Positions 7,397-15,005 are shown, counted from the stretch's first letter. The stretch: DNA of 18,928 nt from an uncultured Alphaproteobacteria bacterium (GCA_903831485.1 CAIKXW010000087.1:1-18928); one strand, 5' to 3'. Program-made: numbers and translations. The notes: generated by a model from the letters alone, not told the origin.

Positions 7397-7819
7397 ATGC
7401 CGGTTCAACGCACGTTTTCCATCATCAAGCCGGACGCAACGGCCCGCAACCTCACAGGCGCGGTCAACGCCGTGTTCGAGAAGGCCGGCCTGCGCATCGT
7501 CGCCCAGAAGCGCGTGCGCCTCACCCGCGCCCAGGCCGAGGGCTTCTATGGCGAGCACAAGGCGCGCGGCTTCTTCGGCGAGCTGGTTGATTTCATGACG
7601 TCAGGCCCGGTCGTGCTGCAGGTTCTCGAAGGCGAGAACGCTGTCGCGCATCATCGCGAAGTCATGGGCGCGACCGACCCGGCGAAGGCCGCTGACGGCA
7701 CCGTCCGGAAACTGTTCGCCAAGTCGATCGGCGAGAACTCGGTCCACGGTTCGGACAGCGAAGCGTCGGCCGAGCGCGAGATCACCTTCTTCTTTCGCCT
7801 CGACGAGATCGTGGGTTAG
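7397..7819 (+). CDS. ndk: Nucleoside-diphosphate kinase
   Basis: This 140-residue enzyme transfers the gamma-phosphate of ATP to nucleoside diphosphates through a phosphohistidine. The active-site His117 lies in the signature NSVHGSDS (115-122); the N-terminal FSIIKPDA (7-14) and the C-terminal EREITFFF are also typical, and the length is normal. The ATG at 7397 has AGGA about seven bases upstream. The same frame is open for about 540 bases before it, but that part overlaps the methyltransferase and has no homology. The TAG stop is followed without a frame change by the GNAT reading frame. Confidence 0.97.
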   Translation: MPVQRTFSIIKPDATARNLTGAVNAVFEKAGLRIVAQKRVRLTRAQAEGFYGEHKARGFFGELVDFMTSGPVVLQVLEGENAVAHHREVMGATDPAKAADGTVRKLFAKSIGENSVHGSDSEASAEREITFFFRLDEIVG

Positions 7820-7822
7820 GCC

Positions 7823-8278
7823 ATCTCCCGCCAGTTCCGCCCCGCGCGTCCAGCCGACCGCCAGGCGCTTATTGACCTGCAGCGGCGGGCCTCCCTGAAA
7901 TGGGACGCAGCCCGTCCCGAACAGCTTCAGCATCCCGAGGCGATGACGCTTCCGGCTGATCACATCGCCGCTGGCCTCGTCATCGTGTTCGAGCACTGGG
8001 GCGAGGCCGCGGGCTTCGTCGTAGTGGTCCCGCGTGAGGACGGCAAAGCCGATCTCGACGGACCGTTCGTCGAGCCAGATCTCTGGCGCGGCGGTATCGG
8101 CCGCAAGCTGGTCGACGAGGCGGTGCAGTTCGCGATGGCGCTTGAGGCCGCTGAACTGGTGGCTTCGGCATCACCGCGCGCCGAGCCCTTCTATGCAAAG
8201 TGCGGCTTCGTTCCGATGGAAAAGCTCGACACGACCCACGGGCCCGTCGCCGTGATGTCCCGCGCGCTGGTTTATTGA
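7823..8278 (+). CDS. GNAT-family N-acetyltransferase lacking a standard start codon
   Basis: GNAT enzymes move an acetyl group from acetyl-CoA to an amine; the acceptor here is unknown. The acetyl-CoA loop is WRGGIGRKLVDEA, and the C-terminal strand FYAKCGFVPMEKL is typical. The first ATG in frame is at 7943, but that would give a 111-residue protein without strand 1 and helix 1. The missing N-terminus is plainly encoded upstream (FRPARPADRQALIDLQRRASL), beginning one codon after the ndk stop and in the ndk frame. No ATG, GTG or TTG exists between 7820 and 7943, so the start is either ATC at 7823 (151 residues, the usual GNAT length), a CTG such as 7877, or the gene has lost its start. ATC 7823 is given as the coding boundary, not as a proven start. 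Confidence 0.7.
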   Translation: MSRQFRPARPADRQALIDLQRRASLKWDAARPEQLQHPEAMTLPADHIAAGLVIVFEHWGEAAGFVVVVPREDGKADLDGPFVEPDLWRGGIGRKLVDEAVQFAMALEAAELVASASPRAEPFYAKCGFVPMEKLDTTHGPVAVMSRALVY

Positions 8279-8288
8279 GGCCAACACC

Positions 8289-8765
8289 ATGCGCCTGATC
8301 GCCATTTTCGCTGCCGCCTTCTGTATCGCCGCATGTGGCGGACAACCGCCGTCTGCTCCAGCTGATGCGGCGGTCACTGTTCCTCCCAGCGGGTCTCCTG
8401 CTGCCCCTGCGCCTGCCAGCGGCACTGCTGACGCGAACGCAATGACCGTGGACCAGATCCGCGCGCTGTTGGCCGGGGAGTGGCGGTCGACACAGGATGA
8501 GAAGTGGTCAATCGAGATTCTCGCCGAGGGCAAGTGGTCGAGCCGCTATGATGGCGAGGAAGCTGAGGTGTCCGACTGGACAATCTTTGCGGGTGACAGT
8601 CCTCCGTCAGGGGCAGCCGGGCCGTTCACGCCTGCCTCACGCTACCTGGAGCTGAAGGACGCCGATGATAGCTTTTACTATGAGCTGGGCTGGGTCGCCG
8701 CCGATGCTTTCGACATGTTCTATACTGCGCGCGGGAATAACTTGAGTTTTGTCCGCGTAGAGTAG
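8289..8765 (+). CDS. Hypothetical lipoprotein
   Basis: The 158-residue product starts with a lipoprotein signal (MRLIAIFAAAFCIAAC) with lipobox IAAC and the acylated cysteine at residue 16. An Ala/Pro-rich spacer (about 20-50) follows, then a compact domain (about 53-158) rich in Trp and Tyr with alternating beta pattern (GEWRSTQDEKWSIEILAEG, YYELGWV, NNLSFVRVE), which looks like a small beta-barrel or lipocalin-like fold but is not assigned to a family. GAGG at 8277-8280 lies eight bases before the ATG and overlaps the GNAT stop, so it is likely co-transcribed with ndk and the GNAT gene. Confidence 0.78.
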   Translation: MRLIAIFAAAFCIAACGGQPPSAPADAAVTVPPSGSPAAPAPASGTADANAMTVDQIRALLAGEWRSTQDEKWSIEILAEGKWSSRYDGEEAEVSDWTIFAGDSPPSGAAGPFTPASRYLELKDADDSFYYELGWVAADAFDMFYTARGNNLSFVRVE

Positions 8766-8809
8766 GCTGACGGCGTTCTGCTGCCGCACGACGCATTGGA
8801 GGGAACGAC

Positions 8810-9586
8810 ATGACCGACGCTGTGCAGACTGACCTCGTGAAGATCAGCGTCGCCGACGGCGTTATGGAGATCGTCTGGAACCGCCCGGACAAGAAGAACG
8901 CCCTGTCCAACGTCATGTATCGCGCCGCGACTGCTGCGCTCGCACGCGCTGTCGAGGACAAGTCGATCAGGGTCGTGCTGCTCAGCTCCGAAGGCGATAG
9001 CTTCACATCCGGCAATGATCTCGCCGATTTCGCCGCGGCGTCGGCCGGCGGCGAAGCGCCCGCCGCAGGCGGCTTCATCGAAGCAATTGCCCAATTCCCC
9101 AAGCCGATGATCGCAGCTGTCACAGGCCTGGCTGTCGGTGTCGGCACGACAATGCTGTTCCACTGCGATCTGGTCTTCGTGGCGAACGAGGCGAAGCTGA
9201 CGACGCCCTTCGTGAATCTGGGGCTGGTGCCGGAAGCGGCGTCCTCCATGCTGATCCCGGCGCGCATCGGCTACACGCGCGCCTTTGCGATGTTTGCGCT
9301 TGGTGAGGGAATGACGGGCGCGCAGGCGGCTCAGCTTGGCGTGGCCAACATCGCGTTGCCTGCTGGCGAAGTGATCGCCGCCGCGCGCGAGGCCGCTCGC
9401 AAGCTGGCGCAGCGTCCGCCCGGCGCCGTGATGGCGACGAAGAAGCTCATGCGTGACAGCGAGACGATTCTCACCCAGCTCCGCACCGAGGGCAAAGTCT
9501 TCGGCGAGCGGCTCAATACGGCTGAAGCGATGGAAGCCTTCATGGCTTTCCAGCAGAAGCGCGCGCCGGACTTCAGCAAGTTCTGA
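8810..9586 (+). CDS. Enoyl-CoA hydratase/isomerase (crotonase) family protein
   Basis: This is a 258-residue crotonase-fold enzyme acting on acyl-CoA. The two oxyanion-hole loops are SFTSGNDLADF (64-74) and GLAVGVGTTML (106-116), and the C-terminal trimerisation helices are present. Only one catalytic acid is evident: Glu142 in FVNLGLVPEAASS, the position used by delta3,delta2-enoyl-CoA isomerases (ECI2/yeast Eci1 type). The first Glu of true hydratases (the PE of QPEI) is replaced by Pro133-Phe134 in TTPFVN. An isomerase role in unsaturated fatty acid breakdown is therefore more likely than hydration. The start is clear: GGAGG about eight bases before ATG 8810. Confidence 0.88.
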   Translation: MTDAVQTDLVKISVADGVMEIVWNRPDKKNALSNVMYRAATAALARAVEDKSIRVVLLSSEGDSFTSGNDLADFAAASAGGEAPAAGGFIEAIAQFPKPMIAAVTGLAVGVGTTMLFHCDLVFVANEAKLTTPFVNLGLVPEAASSMLIPARIGYTRAFAMFALGEGMTGAQAAQLGVANIALPAGEVIAAAREAARKLAQRPPGAVMATKKLMRDSETILTQLRTEGKVFGERLNTAEAMEAFMAFQQKRAPDFSKF

Positions 9587-9593
9587 GGCAGAC

Positions 9594-9620
9594 AAAAACC
9601 CCGGCGGTTTCCCGCCGGGG
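9594..9620 (-). terminator. Rho-independent terminator for efp, usable in both directions
   Basis: CCCCGGCGG (9599-9607) pairs with CCGCCGGGG (9612-9620) over a TTTC loop, nine GC-rich base pairs. Read on the minus strand the stem is followed by TTTTT (complement of A 9594-9598), ideal for efp. On the plus strand only CTTG follows, so it is weaker for the crotonase gene. Confidence 0.88.
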
Positions 9621-9647
9621 CTTGATGTCTTGCTCAGCGAGGAAGGA

Positions 9648-10220
9648 TCAATCCTTCGCGCGTTCCACGTAGGAGCCGTCCTCCGTTGAGACGATGATGC
9701 GCGTGCCTGTACCGATGTGCGGGGGGACCATGACACGGACGCCGTTGGACAGCTTGGCAGGCTTGTAGGAGCCCGACGCCGTCTGGCCCTTCACGACTGG
9801 CTCGGTCTCGACGATCTCGAGCGTCACGCGCTGCGGGAGGGAAATGGCGACCGGGCTGCCGTCGAACATCAGCAGGTGGCACTGCATGTTCTCGTCGAGA
9901 TAGTTTGCGTCGTCGCCGAGCATCGCGGCCGGCACGGTGATCTGCTCGTAGTTTTCCGGGTTCATGAAGACGTAGTTGGGATCGTCCTTGAACAGGTAGG
10001 TGTGCATCACTTCCTCGACGAAGGCGCGCTCGAGCTGGTCGGTCGTCTTGTAGGTCTCGACGACCTTCACCCCGTCCGAAATGCGGCGCATCTCGATGGT
10101 GGCCGTGGGCGTGCCCTTGCCGGGGCGGTAGGTTTCGGCCTTGAGCACCGTGTAGAGCTTGCCGTCCTCGTTCTCGAGGACATTGCCCTTACGGACGTCG
10201 CTGGCGATGACTTTGACCAC
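9648..10220 (-). CDS. efp: Elongation factor P
   Basis: EF-P (190 residues) enters the ribosomal E site and rescues stalling at consecutive prolines. The N-terminal KOW-like domain begins [12 protein letters not shown], the two OB domains follow, and the C-terminal signature [14 protein letters not shown]...[10 protein letters not shown] is intact. The modified residue is Lys35 in the tip loop RPGKGT, the site beta-lysylated by EpmA/EpmB in gammaproteobacteria; both enzymes are encoded next door. The GTG at 10220 matches the conserved family N-terminus. The frame remains open upstream to 10928, but that part is antisense to epmA and is not coding. It is divergent from epmA. Confidence 0.96.
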   Translation of the reverse strand: MVKVIASDVRKGNVLENEDGKLYTVLKAETYRPGKGTPTATIEMRRISDGVKVVETYKTTDQLERAFVEEVMHTYLFKDDPNYVFMNPENYEQITVPAAMLGDDANYLDENMQCHLLMFDGSPVAISLPQRVTLEIVETEPVVKGQTASGSYKPAKLSNGVRVMVPPHIGTGTRIIVSTEDGSYVERAKD

Positions 10221-10290
10221 GGGAAAAGCCCTTGTCTTGTGGCTGGCGGCGGAATTCGGAGCGCCAGCCTGAACCTGTTGAAGCGGCGCG

Positions 10291-10319
10291 GTCATACAAT
10301 GCCCAGCCCCCCGGGCCAA
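10291..10319 (-). promoter_or_regulatory. Putative promoter for efp
   Basis: On the minus strand TTGGCC (10319-10314), a 17-base spacer, then TATGAC (10296-10291) resembles a housekeeping promoter. It would give an efp leader of about 65 bases. Found by eye; the -35 matches only partly. Confidence 0.4.
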
Positions 10320-10358
10320 GCCCGGCCTTCTGCGGCTTTTGGAGCCTGAATCAGGGGT

Positions 10359-10387
10359 TTGCGCACTTGCACCCGGCAAGTGATAGG
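10359..10387 (+). promoter_or_regulatory. Possible promoter with embedded inverted repeat ahead of epmA
   Basis: TTGCGC (10359-10364), 17 bases, GATAGG (10382-10387) is a weak -35/-10 pair. Its spacer contains the perfect inverted repeat CACTTGC (10364-10370), ACCCG, GCAAGTG (10376-10382). A dimeric regulator bound there would cover the promoter. The epmA ATG is at 10419. Confidence 0.35.
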
Positions 10388-10418
10388 GTCTCCCAACGCC
10401 TGTCCGGAAACCGTTGCG

Positions 10419-11429
10419 ATGCCCTGGTGGTCCCCTGAAACCCACGCCGACCGCCGGCCCTTTCTTCAGGCGCGGGGGCGCATCCGGGATGCTGCGCGCA
10501 GCTGGTTCAGGGAGGAAGGCTTCACCGAGGTGGAGTGCGGCGCCCTCCAGGTCTCGCCCGGCAACGAGGCTCACCTCCACGCCTTTGCGACGGAACAGTC
10601 TGGCGAGGCCGGCCCTCGGCCGCTCTACCTCCACACCTCGCCGGAGTTTTCCTGCAAGAAGCTGCTGGCGGCGGGTGAGACGAAGATTTTTGACTACGCC
10701 CGGGTCTATCGGAAGGGCGAGACCGGGCCGCTCCATTCGGGCGAGTTCACCATGCTGGAATGGTATCGCGCCGGCGAGCCGTACGAAGCAGTGATGGCTG
10801 ATTGCGTTGAGCTGTGCCGCCTGGCGGCGCGTCAGACGGAAACGGATGCGCTGCGGTGGCGCGACAACGTCTGCGATCCCGAAGCCGTCACGGAGCGACT
10901 GACGCTCGTCGACGCCTTTGCCCGGCACGCCGGTATCGACCTTGCCGGAGCTCTCGGCAAACGGGACGCACTCGCCGACGCGGCTCGCGCAATCGATGTC
11001 CGCGTCGGGACGGACGACTCGTGGTCAGACCTCTTCAGCCGCATCCTGGTGCAGCACATCGAGCCTAAACTGGGGCAGGGGCGCCTGACCCTGCTTTGCG
11101 AATACCCCGCCGAGGAAGCCGCCCTGGCCCGGCCGCTCGCCGGTGATCCGCGTTTCGCCGAACGCTTTGAACTCTACGCCTGCGGCGTCGAACTCGCCAA
11201 CGGCTTCGGCGAACTGACGGATGCTGCTGAGCAGCGCCGCCGCTTCGAAGCCGAGATGGATGTGAAGCTGGCGACCTACGGGGAGCGTTATCCGCTCGAC
11301 GAAGAGTTTCTCGACGCGCTTGCCCGTATGCCCGCCGCCAGCGGCGTTGCGATGGGATTCGACCGCCTCGTGATGCTGGCCACTGGCGCCCGTCGTATCG
11401 CGGACGTCCTCTGGACGCCGCCGGTCTAA
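10419..11429 (+). CDS. epmA: EF-P (R)-beta-lysine ligase EpmA (GenX/PoxA)
   Basis: This 336-residue protein resembles the catalytic core of class II lysyl-tRNA synthetase without the tRNA-anticodon domain, close to the E. coli EpmA length. Motif 2 is [13 protein letters not shown]...[11 protein letters not shown] and motif 3 is [23 protein letters not shown] is a well-conserved EpmA block. It activates beta-lysine as the adenylate and attaches it to Lys35 of EF-P. The ATG at 10419 ([19 protein letters not shown]) is the family-like start; an in-frame ATG at 10359 lies inside the proposed promoter. It is first in a run with a lipoprotein gene (30-base gap) and epmB. Confidence 0.94.
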   Translation: MPWWSPETHADRRPFLQARGRIRDAARSWFREEGFTEVECGALQVSPGNEAHLHAFATEQSGEAGPRPLYLHTSPEFSCKKLLAAGETKIFDYARVYRKGETGPLHSGEFTMLEWYRAGEPYEAVMADCVELCRLAARQTETDALRWRDNVCDPEAVTERLTLVDAFARHAGIDLAGALGKRDALADAARAIDVRVGTDDSWSDLFSRILVQHIEPKLGQGRLTLLCEYPAEEAALARPLAGDPRFAERFELYACGVELANGFGELTDAAEQRRRFEAEMDVKLATYGERYPLDEEFLDALARMPAASGVAMGFDRLVMLATGARRIADVLWTPPV

Positions 11430-11459
11430 CGGTTTCCAATGCTGCAAAAGAGGTGCGCC

Positions 11460-11897
11460 ATGTTTCGATCGCTTGTTGCAACCGTCCTGATGTTGCCTGT
11501 GATATCCGCGTGCACCACGACGCCAGAGCCCTGCACCGCCGAATGGTTTGACTGGAAGACGGAACGGATCCTGGGCGAGTTCGTCTATGGCCACCGCCGG
11601 CAGATCGACGAGTTGCGCGACGTGGCGCCGCGGATGTTCGGCTCGGAAGGCGGACTGGAGCAGATAGCTCCCACATCAATGCTTGTTCTGACCGCGATCG
11701 GCGCCCTCCAACTCGCGGTCGATTTCGCTGATGACGCCTGGCCCGAGATCACCGACGCGGTCTCGGAATGCTCAAGCGCGCCGGACGCGAGCCGGCTGTT
11801 CGCGGACATGCTGCGGCGCGAGGGCGTCGACGACCGCGCCGTGCGGGCGATCGAGGATCTGGGCGGGCTGATGGACTTGACGCGCGGTCGGCGCTAG
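11460..11897 (+). CDS. Hypothetical lipoprotein inside the EF-P modification cluster
   Basis: The 145-residue product has a lipoprotein signal with lipobox ISAC and Cys18. The mature part is mostly helical, contains WFDWKTERILGEFVYGHRRQIDELRD (given here in the pieces WFDWKTERIL and YGHRRQIDELRD), a hydrophobic helix TSMLVLTAIGALQLAVDF (about 76-93) and three extra cysteines or Cys-near turns (Cys29 and Cys108 are clear). No family is recognised. The ATG at 11460 has an AGAGGTG ribosome site; an in-frame ATG at 11439 has none. Gaps of 30 bases to epmA and 13 to epmB point to one transcript. An exported lipoprotein has no evident role in modifying a cytosolic factor. Confidence 0.78.
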   Translation: MFRSLVATVLMLPVISACTTTPEPCTAEWFDWKTERILGEFVYGHRRQIDELRDVAPRMFGSEGGLEQIAPTSMLVLTAIGALQLAVDFADDAWPEITDAVSECSSAPDASRLFADMLRREGVDDRAVRAIEDLGGLMDLTRGRR

Positions 11898-11910
11898 ACG
11901 CCCGCGAACC

Positions 11911-12960
11911 GTGACCCGCTTGCTCGACATAACGTCTGCCCGAACGCTGCGCACCGCGGACGATCTCGTCGACGCGGGTCTTGCGCCGGACGCGCGGTCG
12001 CTCGCGCAGGTGACCGCCGCGTACGCCACCGCAATCACGCCGGCCATCGCCGCCCTGATCGATCGCAGCGATCCTGCCGACCCGATCGCGCTGCAATTCG
12101 TGCCGACGTCTGCAGAGCTGGATATCCTGCCGGAAGAGTTGCCCGATCCGATTGGCGACAAGGCGCACGAGCCGGTCGAGGGCATCGTCCACCGCTATCC
12201 CGATCGCGTGCTGCTCAAGATCGTTTCCGTCTGCCCGGTCTACTGCCGCTTCTGTTTCCGGCGCGAGATGGTCGGACCGGACAAGGATGGAAACCTGACG
12301 CCTGCGGAGCTTGAAACTGCGCTGGCCTATGTCCGCACCCACCCGGAAATCCGCGAAGTCATTCTGACGGGCGGCGATCCGTTCATGCTGTCGGCCCGTC
12401 GCGCCGAAGCGCTGACGCGCGCGCTCGAGGCGATTGCGCATGTGAAGGTGATCCGCTGGCACACACGAATGCCGGTCGCCGATCCTGAGCGTGTGTCCGA
12501 CGCATACGTCGCCGCGATCCGCAGCCGGACAAAAGCAGTCTTTGTCGCGGTCCACTGCAATCATGCGCGCGAACTGACCCAGCAGGCGCGCGCCGCGCTC
12601 GGGCGAATGGCCGATGCCGGCATCCAGCTGCTTGGCCAGTCGGTGCTGCTGAAGGGCGTAAATGCCGACATAGATACGCTGGCCGAACTGATGTGCGCAT
12701 TGGTCGAGTCACGCGTGCGGCCCTACTATCTGCATCACCCGGACCTGGCGCAGGGCACGTCTCACTTCCGGCTTGGTGTCGAGCAGGGGCAGGTGCTGGT
12801 CCGCGAGCTGCGGGATCGCGTCTCCGGCCTTGCGCAACCACAATACGTCATCGACATCCCCGGCGGCGTCTCGAAGGCGCTCGCCAGCCCTTCGGACGTG
12901 GAGATCGCGCAGGGGCAGGTCCGCCTGCGGGGCAGGGATGGCCAGTGGCGAGAGCATTGA
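11911..12960 (+). CDS. epmB: EF-P lysine 2,3-aminomutase EpmB (KamA-family radical SAM)
   Basis: This 349-residue radical-SAM, PLP-dependent enzyme converts L-lysine to (R)-beta-lysine for EF-P modification. The 4Fe-4S cluster motif is Cys108-Cys112-Cys115 in CPVYCRFCF. ILTGGDPFML and IRWHTRMPV are family blocks, and the PLP lysine is probably Lys322 in DIPGGVSKA. The length fits EpmB rather than the longer catabolic lysine aminomutases, and the link to epmA and efp supports the assignment. The start is GTG at 11911, 13 bases after the lipoprotein stop, consistent with an operon. Confidence 0.93.
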   Translation: MTRLLDITSARTLRTADDLVDAGLAPDARSLAQVTAAYATAITPAIAALIDRSDPADPIALQFVPTSAELDILPEELPDPIGDKAHEPVEGIVHRYPDRVLLKIVSVCPVYCRFCFRREMVGPDKDGNLTPAELETALAYVRTHPEIREVILTGGDPFMLSARRAEALTRALEAIAHVKVIRWHTRMPVADPERVSDAYVAAIRSRTKAVFVAVHCNHARELTQQARAALGRMADAGIQLLGQSVLLKGVNADIDTLAELMCALVESRVRPYYLHHPDLAQGTSHFRLGVEQGQVLVRELRDRVSGLAQPQYVIDIPGGVSKALASPSDVEIAQGQVRLRGRDGQWREH

Positions 12961-12979
12961 AGCTGGCGGCTTACCAGCT
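12961..12979. repeat. Short hairpin right after epmB
   Basis: AGCTGG (12961-12966) pairs with CCAGCT (12974-12979) across a 7-base loop, directly after the epmB stop. There is no T-tract, so it may stabilise the mRNA end or be chance. Confidence 0.3.
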
Positions 12980-13056
12980 CTAGCCAAGAAGAAATTAACG
13001 GTCGCGAAACGGCGGTCAGCTAGACAGCCTCCAAAGAGAGGCCGGTTCGCCCACGC

Positions 13057-13656
13057 ATGTCCTCCGCCAAGCCTCCAAAGGCGCTGTTGAATTTGCAGCG
13101 GACGTCGATCTTGCTGGCTGACGCCGACATGATGGGCCAGAGCATCGTGGTCCAGATGCTGATCGGTTTTGGCGCGCGCACGGTCGTGCGTTGCGATGAT
13201 ATCGCAGAGGCCCGCCGTCAGCTGGCGCATCAAGCCTATGATCTGGTCATCACAGACCCGGCCGGCTTTGGACCCGAGGGATACGATCTCATCGGGTGGC
13301 TGCGTCGGGATCTGCCCGCGCCGAACCGGCATGCCCCGGTGCTGATCGTCACGGGGCACACGGAAAGCGGCAGGATCGGGCAGCTTCGCGATTCCGGCGC
13401 CAATTTCGTCGTCTCGCGGCCGCTCTCGGCGACCGTTCTGCTGGAACGGATTCTCTGGATGTCGCGCGAGAAGCGCCCGTATGTCGAAACCGACAACTAT
13501 GTCGGGCCCGACCGCCGCTGGCGCGACGAGGCCCTACCGGCAGGGACGCCGGGCCGCCGGCAAAAGGATCGGGACGTTGCCGCGCGGATCGCAGCAGGAG
13601 GGGACATGAGCCAGGCGGAGATCGACATGGTCATGAATGCGGCGACCTCGTCATGA
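13057..13656 (+). CDS. Degenerate response-regulator receiver protein
   Basis: The 199-residue product has a CheY-like receiver fold (about 15-135) and a charged tail (about 140-199) with the YVGPDRRW motif and a basic GRRQKDRD run. The phosphoacceptor position Asp67 (LVITDP) and the switch Thr99 (IVTGH) are kept. The acidic pair is reduced to Asp22-Ala23 and the invariant Lys is replaced by Arg121 (VVSRPLS), so it may bind phosphate poorly or signal without it. No output domain is recognised. Its stop overlaps the start of the next gene (ATGA), indicating translational coupling. The ATG is the first in frame; AGAGAGG lies rather far upstream. Confidence 0.8.
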   Translation: MSSAKPPKALLNLQRTSILLADADMMGQSIVVQMLIGFGARTVVRCDDIAEARRQLAHQAYDLVITDPAGFGPEGYDLIGWLRRDLPAPNRHAPVLIVTGHTESGRIGQLRDSGANFVVSRPLSATVLLERILWMSREKRPYVETDNYVGPDRRWRDEALPAGTPGRRQKDRDVAARIAAGGDMSQAEIDMVMNAATSS

Positions 13657-14123
13657 AGATCACCTACGCAAAGAACCGGTTGCGGGATGCGATCGACAGC
13701 GCCCCCCCAATGATGGCCGCCACCGCCGTCAAGCAGGCAGAAGCGCTGCTGGGCGAGATGGAGCAGGAGTGTCTGGCGCGACTCGACGTGTTGCTCGCAG
13801 CCTTTCCACAGGGACTATCGGGTGACGAAGATGCGCGAAGCGCACAGATGCGCGAGGTCTACGATACGTCCCGGCGAATGATCGGCGTTGCGACAGTCGC
13901 GGGTATCCCCGAGATGGACATCGCAGCGCGAAGCCTCTGCGAAGTGGCAGATGCGCTGCTGGTCCGCCAGAAGACGGATTGGGAGCCGCTGCGTGTGCAC
14001 ATCAGCACGATGCACCTGCTGCGTCGCTCGGACATTCCCGATCCCGCGAAGGGGCAGCTGCTCGTTGCACTTGAAAGCCTGCGGACAAAGATCGCTCCGG
14101 CGACGGCTTCACAGCGACAGTAG
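13653..14123 (+). CDS. Helical HPt-like protein without the phosphoryl histidine
   Basis: The 156-residue product is predicted to be nearly all helical. By eye, residues about 65-150 follow the alphaproteobacterial HPt pattern: a VY-x(2)-A-H-x(2)-KGQGG-like helix, a Pro turn, an IAxSLC helix, then a helix with H.xxM..L and a KG..L...L.SL ending. Here the corresponding stretch is VYDTSRRMIGVATVAG with Arg74 where His is expected, followed by DIAARSLCEVAD and VHISTMHLLRR. It would be a phosphotransfer fold used for binding only, or a divergent family. ATGA overlap with the receiver gene shows the two are made together. Function is inferred from context. Confidence 0.72.
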   Translation: MKITYAKNRLRDAIDSAPPMMAATAVKQAEALLGEMEQECLARLDVLLAAFPQGLSGDEDARSAQMREVYDTSRRMIGVATVAGIPEMDIAARSLCEVADALLVRQKTDWEPLRVHISTMHLLRRSDIPDPAKGQLLVALESLRTKIAPATASQRQ

Positions 14124-14126
14124 CTG

Positions 14127-14423
14127 TCAGCTCCCGCCTTCCAGCAGCTCCTTGAGGTAGGCGACGTGCTTGTCGAAGGCCTTGCGGCCGACGCGCGTCA
14201 GCGCCACGCGGGTACGTGGCTTCTTGCCCACGAAGTCCTTCTGCACGGCGATATAGCCCGCCTTCTCGAGGGCTGCGAGGTGCGTCGCCATGTTTCCGTC
14301 CGTCGCGCCCAGCACCGCCTTCAGCTTGTTGAATTCAAGCTGCTCTCCGTGGGCCAGCGCGTTGAGGGTTGCGGCTATGCGCAGCCGCATCGACTGATGG
14401 ATGATCTCATCGGGCCCATCCAT
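14127..14423 (-). CDS. Winged-helix transcriptional regulator (HTH_34 type)
   Basis: The 98-residue protein is a single winged-helix domain of the small MarR/ArsR-like type with family blocks FNKLKAVLGATDGNMATHL (recognition helix), LEKAGYIAVQK, FVGKKPRTRVALT (wing) and GRKAF. It has no separate ligand domain. The ATG at 14423 follows AGGAG; a longer frame upstream overlaps the membrane-protein gene. It lies two bases after the stop of the membrane-protein gene, last in a three-gene operon. The perfect palindrome at the operon promoter (16382-16402) is the natural candidate for its operator, which would make the operon self-repressed; this is inference. Confidence 0.87.
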   Translation of the reverse strand: MDGPDEIIHQSMRLRIAATLNALAHGEQLEFNKLKAVLGATDGNMATHLAALEKAGYIAVQKDFVGKKPRTRVALTRVGRKAFDKHVAYLKELLEGGS

Positions 14424-14425
14424 GC

Positions 14426-15001
14426 TCAGGCGCTCCTGAGCCACAGGCCGCCAGCAATCAGCGAGCCGCCGCCGAAGACGCCCATCCACAATGCGTAGTA
14501 CTCATCGATCCAGACAAAGCCCGCCATGATTCCCGCCGCGGTGACGAAGCCGATAGCGAAAAGGCGCCAGCCGGCCCAGATGCCCGATGCCATGTACATG
14601 AAGGGGAAGAAGATCGAGATCATCGCGTTCGTCTCGCGCGAGGTCTCCGGCCGGGAAATGAAGATCAGGCATGAGATGAAGGTCAGCGTGACAAGCGAGG
14701 TGAGGCCGACTCGCCGCGCAATCTTCACGTCGAACGAAGACTGTGCCCCCGGCTTGATTCCTCGCGACTGGATTACTCCCGTTACTGCGCTGGCGATCAT
14801 GCCAACGACGACGCCAGGGCCCCAAGCCCAGTCGGTCTGGTCAGGCCAGAATTGCGTGACGGTGTTCGCGACCAGCCACACCATCCCCCAGATTACGAAA
14901 TGCGGAGCGCCCTGATTGTAGCCTTTCAGCGTGACGATGCGATCGCTCGCCTGGCTCACTTCCTCCAGCGCCTTCGCTGCTTCCTCGCGCGTTACGTTCA
15001 T
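14426..15001 (-). CDS. Six-helix membrane protein of unknown function
   Basis: The 191-residue product has a short charged N-terminal helix (1-30, EEAAKALEEVSQASDRI) and six hydrophobic segments at about 33-52, 60-79, 98-116, 124-143, 145-164 and 169-188. No transport or enzyme motif is visible. Similar membrane proteins are commonly encoded next to small winged-helix regulators in alphaproteobacteria, as here. Its AGGAG ribosome site overlaps the end of the hydrolase gene and its stop is two bases before the regulator start, so the three genes are translationally linked. Confidence 0.82.
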   Translation of the reverse strand: MNVTREEAAKALEEVSQASDRIVTLKGYNQGAPHFVIWGMVWLVANTVTQFWPDQTDWAWGPGVVVGMIASAVTGVIQSRGIKPGAQSSFDVKIARRVGLTSLVTLTFISCLIFISRPETSRETNAMISIFFPFMYMASGIWAGWRLFAIGFVTAAGIMAGFVWIDEYYALWMGVFGGGSLIAGGLWLRSA

Positions 15002-15005
15002 GGAG

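Noticed and set aside
10221..10928. Open frame extending efp upstream by more than 230 residues
   Set aside because: It is antisense to epmA and rich in Arg and Ala as expected for a shadow frame in GC-rich DNA; EF-P starts at GTG 10220.
12995..13000. TTAACG upstream of the receiver gene as a CtrA site
   Set aside because: Only one half-site is present; no second TTAA at seven bases, and the spacing to a GCTAGACA -10-like element is too long for a promoter.
14116..14128. GACAG-TAG-CTGTC as a terminator between the convergent HPt-like and regulator genes
   Set aside because: The stem is only five base pairs, lies within both gene ends and has no T-tract.
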